A stretch of 64,000 bases of DNA, taken from positions 1-64,000 of the forward strand of contig RCNN01000510.1 of NCBI GenBank assembly GCA_003667245.1. The letters run 5' to 3'. The notes under the pieces were generated by a model that had not been told where the DNA came from, searched no databases, and saw only the letters and a list, made by a program, of their open reading frames with translations. The number at the start of each line of letters is the position of its first letter. The stretch's first letter is position 1. Below are positions 1 to 11,401 of the stretch, piece after piece. The DNA comes from Heterostelium multicystogenum. Taxonomy: Eukaryota; Evosea; Eumycetozoa; Acytosteliales; Acytosteliaceae. Both the position numbers and the translations under genes were made by a program.

Positions 1-96
1 TACCCTTACCCTTACCCTCTACCCTCTACCCTCTACCCTCTACCCTCTACCCTCTACCCTCTACCCTCTACCCTCTACCCTCTACCCTCTACCCTC
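1..96. repeat. Telomeric repeat array (chromosome end)
   Basis: The window opens with a pure C-strand telomere. Positions 1-12 are two units of TACCCT. Positions 13-96 are twelve perfect units of TACCCTC. On the G strand, reading toward the end, this is a GAGGGTA array (TAGAGGG) that switches to AGGGTA (TAAGGG) at the tip. The array stops abruptly at 97, and unique sequence follows. The repeat type, orientation and position at the contig edge all fit a chromosome end. What is inferred is only that the contig was not truncated further out. Confidence 0.93.
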
Positions 97-520
97 GGTA
101 CGCTTGCGGGAAAATGCTTTTACATAGATATTTTTAATTAAACTAAATCCACTTTATTTAAACCTAAAACAACCTGTTGACCTAATAATATATCTATCTA
201 TTAATGAAGACACTGATCCAAATCATCTGAGTCCAAAACTCTATTAAATCCTCCATCATATACTTGATAAACTGTAACTACATTGAATTGAGTTAAATTC
301 CACCACTTATCAGTCCTGTTTGTTGTCTGATGCTAAACTAGAAAACAAAGATTCATCATCCACCAAACTAATTGAACCTGAGAGCAAAAAACCAATCAAT
401 GAGTCCACCTGAATCCTGAATTAAGACGAATGACCTGAATGTGCTTAACCATTAAGAGCCTAGAGCTGTATGTTGTCAGTCCAACAAGAACGATGACCTA
501 ACTTAAGTCATCTAAGAGAT
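97..520. other. Telomere-proximal spacer
   Basis: About 420 bases between the telomere array and the first recognisable coding sequence. I see no gene, RNA gene or tandem repeat in it. Confidence 0.4.
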
Positions 521-529
521 TCGATACTT

Positions 530-2465
530 CTTTTTGAGACCACGTGCGTAGCTGACCGCTTGTTGAATTGCATACTGAAGACATCCATCCACAATTCTTC
601 CATATCTATGATCTGTGAGGTAGAATTGCCTGTTCTTCTGAAGAAATCGATGCTGATGTGAGACACATATCATCCCATGAGCTTGGAGATCTCTTCAACA
701 TTCCTATCTTGATATTATTGAACATTAAGTGAATCCTCGGTTTGTCTGAGATCGATACTGTCCGGACACATTCATTCTATTCAAAAGTACTCAAATCACT
801 TATCATCGTGAGACTAGGAGTTAAAGATGGAGATTGTTCTTCCAAAAGTGTTCGAGCCTTTCATCTTGTCCACTTTGAACTCTTGTTCAATGCCGTCCAG
901 CTTTCCAAATGAATATGCGATTTCTGAGTCAAAACATTCAGACAAGCTATTCTTATCGTGATGAATGACATTGTTGCCTGTAAGTTGGCTGAGATCTTGT
1001 CCAAGAATGATTTCACAGAGTGGATTGTGTCGTCGTCCTTGATGAATTGTATGATTGCTGATCTGAGCTCCCCAGTGTCGAATGACTTCCAGTTGAAGAG
1101 TCGCCTGACCTAGTAGAGGTACTCCTTTCCTTCCTGGCTAACAGATTTGGAATGTAAAGTTGCGTTCCTTTGTCGAGGAATGTCAGTGCACCAGTGTTGT
1201 ACATGAGAGACCAAAGCCTTGCGATCTTGACCCAATTTTTGAATCTCTGTGAGGTTGAATCTTCCGATTGGTCCTCCACAGCATTTGATGTTGTGATAGA
1301 CTTGTTCCTTGTTGAACTTATATCCTTTGTTTTCACTTTTCAAGTGATCGAGAATCGATGACCTTGTGGTCTCTTGAAGTGGTGGAACGATGTCATCGAG
1401 TCCATCCCTGACATGAGTGTCTGTATTGCCATAGATCGACGAGTACTTTGGCTCAAGAGTCAAGTCGGTTGTGATGTCGAATACAGATGTTAAATCGGAC
1501 ATTGCAAGAAGTGTGACACCAGTGATGAATGCGATAGTGTTGGTCTTGTAGCATGCTGACTTGAGTTGACTGAAGTACTCTTTGAAGTTGTTCTCAATCT
1601 GTAAAATTGTTAATTGTTGAGTCGAGAGGGATGTGGCCAGAGATTGCTTGAAACGAATTGTTAAGACTGACATCATATTCGTCAATGAGAACGTAAAGTG
1701 TGTGACCAGAGTGTAGACCGATCTCTTCAAAGAATCGAAACTCTCCAAACAGTTGGGTAAAGCCTCGATCTGGAACCTCTCTTCTGTCCTCTTAGATATG
1801 AGAAGATGCTGGTAGTCCTCAATGAAAGGCTTGACAGAACTATTGACCTTGCTGTTAAAGTCTGTCTCAAAAACCTGTTTGATTTTTAGTCAGAAATGAT
1901 GCTAGCCTTGTTTCATTTTGTGTAGTCTTACCTCAAAGGTGGAGTTGGTATTCAAGCCAGAGAAGTCAAGATGAAGTACCATGAACTTGTCATCATATTG
2001 GTTGGGTTTCCATAATCAATGTTAAAACTGATTTAATAAATAGAACAATTAGCATTATCATTGAAAATAGCTTAAGCTTATATAATAGTTACCTTAGCAA
2101 ATGCTTGTTGTGCCATTTCATCACTACATTCACCTAGCTGAACAAGATAGCTTAGAATTCTTGGATCTGGAGTTGTGTAGTGATGGAGCTGTTTAAAAGT
2201 GGTTGATGATCGTTGAAAGATGATGTTGGTCAAGATCCCATCTTCTGTCGAATAGAAGCATCTTGAGAAGATTCTGCCATAGTTTACTCTTGATTATCAT
2301 GTCTATTTATACTCTGAGAAGTAGTGCAAGCTTCATTATCTACGAATAGTAGCTTTGTCTTGGTGATACTCCAGACTTGAATTCATAATATCCAATCCTA
2401 TATTCACTTATCTTGTCCGTAATGAACTTGACATAGTCACTTTGACTTACAAGTCAATACAATGA
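530..2465 (-). pseudogene. AAA-ATPase-like (DUF1703-type) gene, frameshifted or decayed
   Basis: A subtelomeric gene read leftward toward the telomere. The family is recognised from a Walker B segment (LYVLIDEYD, about 1700) and a following ITGVTLLAMSDLTS block (about 1500), typical of the AAA-ATPase-like proteins that accompany PD-(D/E)XK nucleases and Crinkler effectors. Upstream exons encode NQYDDKFMVLHLDFSG (about 1980) and a DYVKFITDKISEYRIGYYE block (about 2420). Further blocks follow at about 1200, 1000 and 600. These pieces lie in different frames, with at least four shifts plus stops. Introns with GTAAG donors are visible at about 1933 and GTAACT at about 2093. I cannot tell real decay from sequence error here, because not all shifts lie in homopolymers. 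Parts of the 5' half recur at 6.2-6.9 kb. Cellular function is unknown. Confidence 0.6.
2035..2290. repeat. Subtelomeric duplicated segment, copy 1
   Basis: About 250 bases that recur with moderate divergence at 6222-6480 in the same orientation. The shared text includes the exon ending in LVQLGECSDEMAQQAFAK, its GTAACT donor and the following intron. Further blocks of the same duplication pair 2340-2410 with 6775-6835, and 2695-2790 with 6880-6962. Confidence 0.85.
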
Positions 2466-3060
2466 GTATCTGTTGAACTGACTTGTGCTAGACTTCTAAA
2501 GGTTACATCAATAACCAAATTAACTCTTAGTTATCTTTTAAAACAAATTAATAACAACTCTTATAACTATATTTCTTCGATGTTCATCTTACTTAGTCGT
2601 TTATAGGTTGTAGTAATTAATTACAAATGCCTAGATACTTTGTCAAACGTTGATACTACGATAAATATACTAAGTTGAGTGAGTTGTTATTGGGAATGTT
2701 ACATTATAAATAATTGAATCTACACAAGTATTGCTATAACCAAGTAATAACTGATTATCTTTATATTACTTGATAATAGCAATACTTGTTAGACAAAAAC
2801 AAGTTGACTGTGAAGTGGGGTGTGGGAAAAAGATAAAAATGGCAAATATGCTCCTATAAATACTATCAAGTCTATTATGTCAATCTACTTAAACTCTGAC
2901 CAAGATTGATAGCTTCAATATCGCCAATATTAGCTTTGTCTTGGTACCCGAAAGAAAATTCTTCAATCTATGATCATTTATCTTACCATGATGAACGTAA
3001 CATAGCTACCTGACTTATATGTCAAATACAATGGCTCTCTCGCCTTGATTCTCATTCACT
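2340..3060. repeat. Direct repeat of a gene-end module
   Basis: The stretch beginning TAGCTTTGTCTTGGT at about 2350, running to the GACTTA(C/T)AAGTCAA motif near 2450, is repeated in diverged form at about 2930-3040. A shorter third relic is at about 6790. Copy one still translates as a coding block on the minus strand; copy two has lost its frame. This is a short tandem-like duplication inside the subtelomere. Confidence 0.6.
2725..2788. repeat. Nested inverted repeat (hairpin), copy 1
   Basis: CAAGTATTGCTAT at 2725 is matched by its exact reverse complement ending at 2788. Just inside, CAAGTAATA pairs with TATTACTTG. This gives a 13 bp plus 9 bp stem around a roughly 12-base loop. It lies in noncoding sequence between two Crinkler-like genes and is retained in the second copy of the duplication at 6907-6960. 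Confidence 0.85.
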
Positions 3061-3316
3061 GTTGAGCAATTGATGACCATATATACAATATAGTTGATTC
3101 GTGGATATCCGACAAAAATACTTGATGGATTATAATGATGACACAGGCATTGGTGTTGATGATAATATGTAATTGGAATAATAAAAATAAATAAAAAATT
3201 GGAAATCAAGATTTGGATATAATTTATTTCATTGGTATAACATTTGAGATGGTTGAATCTATTAAACAGGAGAATATAATCTTGCTGAATTCCAAAGGAA
3301 ATAAACATTTGAATTA

Positions 3317-5034
3317 TCAAGCCTCAAGCAAAAATGTTGGTTCTTCTCTATTATAACCATGTGAAATATTTTCAGTCGAATAAATTGTCTGAAGTTCAGA
3401 CATTTCTTGTGGTGGAATTACATCTCTTAATAAATATAATATATAAGAGTAATCATCTTCAACTATTTTGAGACTATCAAGAAACTCATTGTCAATACAT
3501 TGATTTTGTTGAGAGCTGGTTTGTTCTTTCTTTGTCGGTGTTCCAGAAGGTGATGGCAAAACGTGGAGATCTGGTTTGGTAAATGATCCAAAGAATTCTT
3601 TGTACTTTGATAACCTGTCTTCTTTGCTGTCTGTTGATTTATCATCATCAAAGTCTTCTTCATTATTTTTTTCTTGACTAAGAAAATTTGGAGTTTCTTG
3701 TTTTTGATTAATCAGGTGTTGTACTACAGACAGTGCCACCATTGGCTGAACAAGAGCAACATGTAAAGTTTTCGCTGAGGTAAACCAATATATAAACCAT
3801 TTTTGAGTACTAAGATCAGTTAATATTGTGATAATAGGATAATCTGATGCAATTGCTGCTGCAACATGTTCTACCATAGCTTGATATTTAAAAGAAGAAC
3901 TGAATATTTTGATATTAATTTAATGAATTACACTTAACATTAAAAATACTTACATGGGCTTTGATGTGTCTGATACTTTCTTGAGTTCAAAACAAACCTT
4001 TACTCTCTTTTTTTTGGTCTCGTCATCCAGTTGAAGAGCTTTTTCAGTTGGATTTACATGATATAAAATTAAATCTGTTGTACCAGATGGATTTTTGTTG
4101 CCCACTCTGAATTGATAGAATGGAGGTTCTTTCTTGTTTGACACATCCTCTATGACAATATCTTTACATTCTAAAAATCTTCTCAACCATGGAATGGCAC
4201 GTGGGGTTTGAATTTCCTCTTTTACTGAATTCCATTTGAAACTCTCGAATTGGTTGTGTTTTAAGAGTTTTTTAAGCCTTTTTGCTGGTGAAAGTGTTGT
4301 ATATTCTTCTATAAGTTCAATTTGGAGATGTTCATTTAACAAAGCCCATCCATTGGAAGAAATTGTGGAAAATGCTATATTTTGCACTTGAGTAATAGAG
4401 AGTGTCAAATCTTCCTGTCTCTCAAATTTAATATATATTTCCTCTTTAAATTCATTAAATTCCTTTTTAATTCTTTTCAGTATATTTTCTTCGAGTTCTG
4501 TAAATTCTGACTTCCTTTTTACTAAAGATCAACATTTGAAGGTTTAATACAATATGATATTTTATAGAAGTATTTTGTAAAAGTTTGGGATGATAGAAAG
4601 AGAGTGTAGGAAATAAAGGTGTGAATTGTATAAAAGGAGATTAAGAAACAAGTGCATAAATTTACATGAAGATAGTTTGTAAAATGTTTAACTTACACTC
4701 AAGTTCTGAAACTTTAGAAGGAAGAAAGAAAGTAAGAAGAATAAGAATTAGAAATGTTAGTATGAATGCGAAATTATTTTGATATTGGTGTGAAACTTAC
4801 AATCAGAGCCACCATTTTGGTTATTGAGGAATATTTTCAGTTTGGTGATGTCTCCAGCGATGAACCCTATTTGGTTAAGATCGTTCCTCATGTTAATATC
4901 ATTGAGGGAATAATAAATAGATTCTAGAGTATCATAGCCGAATTTCAACAAAGAAGCTGCTGTGACCGATTTACATCCAGCTTTTGAGAGCACCTCTGAA
5001 AGAGATTGTTCAGTTTGAACTTTATTCCATGACA
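3317..5034 (-). CDS. Crinkler-like protein with PD-(D/E)XK nuclease domain
   Basis: A multi-exon gene. The start codon at 5034 gives MSWNKVQTEQSLSEVLSKAG and a helical, SAM-like N-terminal domain (5034-4801). A short linker exon and a Lys/Glu-rich helix follow, then the nuclease core. Nuclease signatures are an acidic residue in GTTDLILYHV (about 4080) and the E-x-K of VCFELKKVSD (about 3985), followed after an intron (donor near 3954, acceptor near 3898) by QAMVEHVAAA and ITILTDLSTQKWFIYW. These match the restriction-endonuclease-fold domain of Crinkler-type proteins. A Ser/Asp/Lys-rich tail ends in TFLLEA. A TACTAAC branch site lies in the first intron. The core catalytic residues appear intact, so this copy may be functional. 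Its role is unknown; nucleic-acid cleavage is inferred from the fold. Confidence 0.7.
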
Positions 5035-5545
5035 TTATCAAAGAAATGATGTTTAATATTTTAAACAAATAAATATTGATATTAAATGATTGTGAAAGAG
5101 TTTGATAATAAAATAACAAACAATGATAGATAAATAAAGGAATACAACTTAAATATTAATTATAAATATATAAAAAGTAAATGAAAGAATCAGAGGAATT
5201 ATAATTTTTTAAAAAGTCATTCGAATGTTGAGATGATGATTTTATTATTATTCTATCTAATAATTATAATAAATAGAAAAACTTGTGTCATTGAGCATTG
5301 ATTCTGGCTTGTCGGAATTATTAAACTAAATTTATTTATCACAATTATTTTATCCTCTTCTTCGTCAATTTGATTATTTTTAGATTTCAATTGCTCATAC
5401 TTGGTATGAATGATTTAATTTTCGTTGATATACTGATCTATCTTATCACCCATGATATCGACAAATTCTAAATCTTTTCACGACAATTCTTACTCATGAT
5501 CTTAAAGAGTTGAGGATTGGATATCAATGTCTTCAAAGAATATGA

Positions 5546-5850
5546 TTACTGACCTATTTCCTGTTGACAATGAAGCAATTTGGTTTTATCCAATAATATT
5601 CCTTCATCCATTGATACCAACTCACTTTGTCCACCCACTTTTGCTCCAACGGGAACCACTCCAGCTGCCATAACCTCATAGAAAAGCATTGTAATACCTT
5701 CCATCTTGCTGGGAAGGAAAACAATATTGGATGCAGATATCAATTTTGGCATATCATATAATGGGACATTTCCAAGTATTTTGATTTGAATGAAACGCCA
5801 CTTCTGTAGATGACCTTGATTTTCTTGATAAAATCCAATATTGATCGATC
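5546..5850 (-). pseudogene. Glycosyltransferase family 4 fragment
   Basis: Only the C-terminal donor-binding part of a GT-B glycosyltransferase is visible: LGNVPLYDMPKL, then ASNIVFLPSKMEGITMLFYE and MAAGVVPVGAKVGGQSE. The E-G-x(n)-E-x-M-A-x-G signature is characteristic of group 1 (GT4) enzymes. A frameshift separates the first block from the second, and no N-terminal acceptor domain is seen in the flanks. I read it as a stranded gene fragment in the subtelomere, next to the Crinkler-like genes. Confidence 0.6.
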
Positions 5851-6022
5851 ATGCCTGGAATGATCTAAACAAATGTCATAATTGAACTGGTCCAAATAAA
5901 TGTGAACTTAAATAAATGATATTGGCTGGAACGACATAAATTTGAATCATACATTGTCCTATTTATATACAGTACTCCAGTCGACTACATCAAATAAATT
6001 CGACTTGTTGAGTTGAATCTAC

Positions 6023-6480
6023 ATGAATATTCATCAAGAGCTTGCTGCAGTCGAATGGCCTAGAATTGTATCCAAGTATATCCATAAAGAACTAGTGAGT
6101 CAGAGTCTTTATTCATGTTCTTTAGGTTTAACTTTGGTTGAGGGCTTGAAATATGAAGAGAGACCAAAGATTTTGCACAGATGCTCTTTGATGAATTCCT
6201 TTGTACAATCGAATCGATAATCAATGTTAAAACTGATTTAATAAATAGAAAAATTAGCATCACCATTGAAAATAGCTTAAACTTATTTAAAAGTTACCTT
6301 ACTAAATACCAGTTGTGCCATTTCATCACTATATTCACCTAGCTGAACAAGATGGCTTAGAATTTTCGGATCTGGAGCTATGTGTATTGGTGGAGCTGTT
6401 TAAACAAATGGTTGGTGATCGTTGAAAGATGCTATTGATCAAGATCCCATCTTCTGTAGAATAAGAAGCATATTGGTCAT
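6023..6480 (-). pseudogene. Second, decayed copy of the AAA-ATPase-like gene 5' region
   Basis: This repeats the exon seen at 2100-2280 (STEDGILTN..., then HLVQLGEYSDEMAQ...) but with a stop and indels in its first half. It then diverges from copy 1 into a different coding-like block (DYRFDCTKEFIKEHL, about 6200). It is either a decayed paralogue or a recombinant of two family members. Confidence 0.5.
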
Positions 6481-6906
6481 TGTTGCTGTACAAAAACATT
6501 ATGAAACCCTATAATTAATTTAATTTTAATTAATACTCTTCTTTATACGTTATAATTGATTGAGATCATCATTTGATGACATACTTGAAGTGGAGTGCTT
6601 ATGATATCCATTAACAAACTTTACACCGCTAATCATACCAATATTTTGGCATGAACATTGAATATAGATTTAATATCATCATGCATTCAAATCGAGGTCT
6701 AATGTCTAACTTGTTCCTTTACTTATGTCCATTATTACTCGTATCTTATGGTAATCTTTCATTAACTCTACAAGTAGTGCAAGGGCCAAATAATAGCTTT
6801 GTCTTGGTGATACTCAAACTTGAATTCATAATAATATAATATACTAATTACAATGTAGCTAAATCTGCTGTTACTATAAACGAAATTATAAATAATTGAA
6901 TCTACA

Positions 6907-6960
6907 CAAGTATTGCTAATAACATATTAGCTTTATATTACTTGATAATAGCAATAATTG
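6907..6960. repeat. Hairpin repeat, copy 2
   Basis: A shortened version of the 2725-2788 inverted repeat. CAAGTATTGCTA pairs with TAGCAATAATTG, with one mismatch. The inner arm is partly lost. The flanking sequence (ATAAATAATTGAATCTACA) is shared with copy 1. Confidence 0.75.
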
Positions 6961-7099
6961 TAATTCGAAAAAAAAGTTGAAAAGTGTGGGGGTGAAGGTG
7001 CTTGTTGATCAAAACATAATTAAGATATAATTCAAGATTGATCTGGTGATCTACAAAACAAGGTGTGAGTGGGTGATGCAAAGATAACAAAATTGATGG

Positions 7100-8270
7100 A
7101 CTCTCTTAGCCACCATGAACACCAAGTTCGGCAAACTTTGCCCTTCTAAAGCTGTAATCTGTACCTGTGAATATGGTGAACAAGCAGATGTTTATCTTTT
7201 TATCACTTGTGATATGAGTTCCTATAATTGAAACAATAAGCTTAAGATTATCTTGTGATAGATAATAGAATTCGTCAAAATGCAAAGAAAAAAATGAGAG
7301 GCAAGTCGAGTACCAAGATCTTTTGTGTCACATTTATTAGTTTCTTTGATGTAGTCACCAAAGAGGAAGTCAATCCAAACGTATGCACATAGATCTCCTT
7401 CTGAAATTATTTTGCACACACTCCGGTATGATTCTAATCCAAACTTAGATTTTCCAATGCCAAGTCCACCAGAAATGATAGGATTTGTGTAAGCATGTTT
7501 TTCTTAGCTATCCATTTTGAAACTTTCAATGTTTTGTTTAAAATAATGATTAACCATATTGAGGAAGACCTTTCTTCCTTGGAATGCATATTTTGTATAT
7601 GTTCATGTAGTTTCCTCTTTTTCCAACACACCGAAAATCTGGTTTAGACCTGTAGCCATTTTTGATCATTTCATCAATTGACACTGTGTAAGTCAGAGAT
7701 TAAAATCGAATTAAAGTGTGTTCAGTAGATCAGGAAAGTGGATTTCTTTATGAAGTTTACCAATAAACCATATAGTTGTCACTGTTGAAGAAATTCATAA
7801 TGAAACCTAAGATAATTTTAATTCCAAACTTTGATCATCTAGATTTTTAGTCTCTATGTATATTTAATGAAAAAATAACAAGGAGTGGTATTGTGTATGT
7901 TGTGTGAAAGAGTTAAAATTAATATGATGTAAAATCATTCAATACCGAGTTAATGGTATTGAAGGAATACATTGACAATTGAGAGAATTGTTAGAATTGA
8001 ATGAGAGATTAGATATTGCTTTGTGAAACTTATTAGCTGGAGTAATTGTTTTTGTACCAGATGAGGCTTTAAGCCTCTCAAAATCATCATTAATCATGTT
8101 ACCAGAATTGTACGTCTTTTAATGTATCGTTTGACAATTTAGACAATAATGAACCAGAGATTGGATAGAAAAGTAAAACGTAGTTATTTGGGACACCTTG
8201 TTTTATCCAGTCCTCAAGCCAATCTCTGACTTGTTGTTTGTCCAGTTCTCAGGAGTGACTTTGTATTTTT
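7100..8270 (-). pseudogene. SAM domain plus P-loop (Crinkler-type NTPase) gene, frameshifted
   Basis: At the 5' end (8265-8110) a SAM domain is readable: QQVRDWLEDWIKQGVPNN then LLSKLSNDTLKDV. After an intron, 7690-7550 carries SIDEMIKNGYRSKPDFRCVG. A Walker A motif follows, SGGLGIGKSKFG (about 7465), then CAYVWIDFLFGDY (about 7390). The SAM plus GxGKS P-loop arrangement fits the NTPase half of Crinkler-like proteins. At least three frame changes are present, two at A runs. No nuclease domain follows directly; one lies about 2 kb further left in the separate gene at 3317-5034. Confidence 0.55.
7938..7963. repeat. Short perfect inverted repeat
   Basis: TTCAATACC and GGTATTGAA form a 9 bp stem around an 8-base loop, inside what should be intron or spacer of the SAM/P-loop gene. 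No function is evident. Confidence 0.5.
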
Positions 8271-8513
8271 AAAATATAAAGATAATATAGTATGCTTATC
8301 CAATGTTAAATAGAGGAATTTTTAATTTCAATATATATCAGTAATAAGGAATAATATTTAAAAATATTCAACCATTGTATAATTGTTGTTAAGTTGTATA
8401 ATTTGGGACATAGTCCAAACTGAGAACATGGAATTTTATTTAAATTCAATTTAAACCAAGATTTTCCCTCTTATGCTTAGATTGCTGACCTCCCCAACAG
8501 GATATTTAAATCT

Positions 8514-11198
8514 CTACTTAATTGTTGGCATGGACTGAGTTGTGAGATCTTTTGTTGTGGAATCTTCATCATCTAAATAATCTTCATCATCATCATCTTC
8601 GTCATCATAATCATCATAATCACCATCATCACTCGAGATTGTTAAATCCGAACCACTATCATCATTTTCTGATTCAATTGGTTGCTCATTTAAAGCATCA
8701 TAATGGTTGACGTCGTCATTTGTTGTTAATAATGTACATCTTCTCAAAATATCCACTGATGATAGTTGAGTTTGACCTGTCAATGGTGTACTATCTATGT
8801 TTGTTGTGGTTATTGGGGAACGAACAAATCTAGATCCGGCTAGTAGGTGATGACTTCCATCTAATGAGTGGTTTAAAAAAAGATTTGTAAGAATAGTTTG
8901 ATGGAGAGCTCTTTGGTGATGCAGAAAGCCAGATATCACCTGCTGACTGCGAAAGTGGCTTATTAACACCAGATAAGAATTGGCTCTTTATCCTTTGAAT
9001 GTTTTGTGCTCTTTCATCAAAAAACTCCTGTATCACTTTCAACCAGTCGCGCATATCCTCCTCACTGTCAGCAAGTAACATAAAAGTTCGTCCTTTAGTT
9101 GCAATATGAAATGAACGGGTCTCATAGGAAATAGATTCAATTGATGAGCCTAAAATAGGAATTGTACCAAGTTGACGATCTGATTCTTGATTTTTCATGT
9201 AGAAGAGATATCCATTTTCCATGACAAACCATCTACGCTTCCAGCTTTTTACAATATGACCAATCTTGGTGAGGTATCCTTGCTTCTTGATGTTTGTCCG
9301 CAGCATTATTATATGATCAAGTCGATTTGGTTGTTCTCTGAAAAATGATTTTGCTGAAATGGTTGTTGGCATTGAAGTGGAGAGGGTTTTATATTTTTTA
9401 ATATTAGCTGCCCTATATTTCTGCTCGTTGAACTCGACAGATTTGAGATACAAGTCATCTAAGAATTGATCATCATCTTCATAGTCATCATCGCTCGTTA
9501 AATTGGTATCAGTGCCATTTACAATATGATTTGAACTTTGATTTTCGGCAGAACGAGCTTGATATGACAAAATATTTCTCTTTTCGACAAGCAACTGTTC
9601 AATCTGCTTTTTCCTATCATTAACGATTCCATTTTCAATTATACCATTGAGATTGGCACGTGACTTTTGTTTCTTGTTGTGTTTGATTGGCTTTTGATTC
9701 ACCGAGTTTCCACTTAAAGAAGACAGTGATTCAAAAAAGAATTGTTTCTCTTCAAATGTGAGGTCTTCTTGCTCTTGAATATTCTCTAGTATCTTTAACC
9801 TCTTCTCTTTTGCAACAGAATCGTTTTCAAGCCAAGAATTAATTGTATCCTCAATCAACAAGGGCCACTCCAAATTACTATTGTCCAATAAAAATATACA
9901 ACTCAAACTGGGGCTAAATATTTCAAACGTGACCAAACTTTTATATGCTAAAGATTCTTGATTTAATACGTTTGGCGTAATTAATCTCAACCGATCTACT
10001 TACATTCGTTGGTTCTTGATTTTACCCACACCTCCGAGAGTTGCATTTGTCTCCAAAACTTATTATTCACAGAGTAGATTATGATATCATTAAAAAGATA
10101 AACAAACAGCTTTCGCTTTTTTGGCACACCTTCAGAGTTTACCACTAACCGATCCAATTCACCAGATTTAACTAACTTTCGGTGTGGTTGAATTAAATTC
10201 TATTAATTAAAGTTGAAGTTAGTTCAAGTTCACCAACCAATCTATTGGAATACTTACTGCTGCCTTTGGTCCTAAAGTTTGTTGTATATGTACAAGCGAA
10301 GTTTGATTATTCTTTATAGTACCCTTTCTTTCAGTTGACTGATTGACATAGGATACTACCTCTTTCATCACATGCTTTGCGTCGATCAAGCTTTGTTTTT
10401 CTTGCGCATTAGATGAAGTATACTGAGTCAACTCCTCTAAACAACAATATATATCTCTTTATTATACATATATATTAATATCACATTTGCTTGAATATAT
10501 ATTGAATGTAAGGCTACTTACGGGTAACCTCTGGATAGGCATGATAAGCAAATCATTTAAATCTAATTTCTTTGCAGATTGTGAATATTTACATTCCTAA
10601 TTTTAGGGTTTTGTTGGAACAATGGATTAGTTACACTATTAATAATTGTTATGTTTTGGTCAGGTTCTCCTAATTACATTTAAAAATGCTTTAAAATTTC
10701 TTGTTGTTTGACGTTAGGTGCTTGATGAATTTGATTGCCTTATTGTAATAGTTGTTTACAAAAATAGAGTATATCTTTAGAAATGGTCCAAACTCGATAA
10801 AAATATCGGAAATAACAATAATATTAGAACTTTCATCAGAGTCTGCAGATGGCACCTCTATATTTTCCAATCTCTCTTTGAGTCTATGTAATAACTCATC
10901 ATTAGCCGACTTGATTGACTCGATATTGGAAAATATAGATTCGATGTCCTCTGTTGATAATACAGAAGAACCTCGTAGACCAACCAAATACACATCGATA
11001 AGAACCGAGAGAAATGAATTATATGCTTGTTCAGTGGATAGAATCTCCTTAAGTATATTGTACCTCTTTATGTTTGGATCCACTTTTTTGATATTTGAAT
11101 TTGTTGATTGATTTGCTTGTTGTCGATGTGAGGAAGGAAGTGAATTTATCATTTTACGTGTTGAAAGACTCTTTTTAAATTTATTAATATTAATATTA

Positions 11199-11253
<55 letters not shown>

Positions 11254-11401
11254 TATTATTGCTATTATTGTTGTCAATTGTTGATATATCTTTAAATGAT
11301 GTATTGTTAGCTATATTGTTTAAACTCAGTGATTCTGTTTCAGTTGAATCCAAAAGAGTTTCATCTGAGGTCACTTGGAAAAACATATTTTCTGATGCCA
11401 T
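8514..11401 (-). CDS. RhoGEF with DH domain and two PH domains
   Basis: A guanine-nucleotide exchange factor for Rho-family GTPases. Exon 1 (from 11401) has a poly-Asn run, then a DH domain starting near YNILKEILSTEQAYNSFLSV and including LSTEDIESIFSNIESI. The conserved DH helix LDLNDLLIMPIQRLP is at about 10535. A first PH domain begins at LVKSGELDRLVVNSEG (about 10150) and continues past an intron as SLVTFEIFSPS. A Lys-rich linker follows. The second PH domain (NIKKQGYLTKIGHIVKSWKRR, about 9290, to MRDWLKVIQEFF) precedes a Ser-rich region and a very acidic Asp/Glu tail. The reading frame is broken at T runs near 10690 and 8878, consistent with sequence error. The family is certain; the GTPase target is not known. 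Confidence 0.82.

Noticed and set aside
3015..3320. 101-codon minus ORF
   Set aside because: It spans the diverged direct repeat and has no conserved segment; likely noncoding.
10752..11111. 119-codon plus-strand ORF
   Set aside because: Antisense of the DH domain exon of the RhoGEF.
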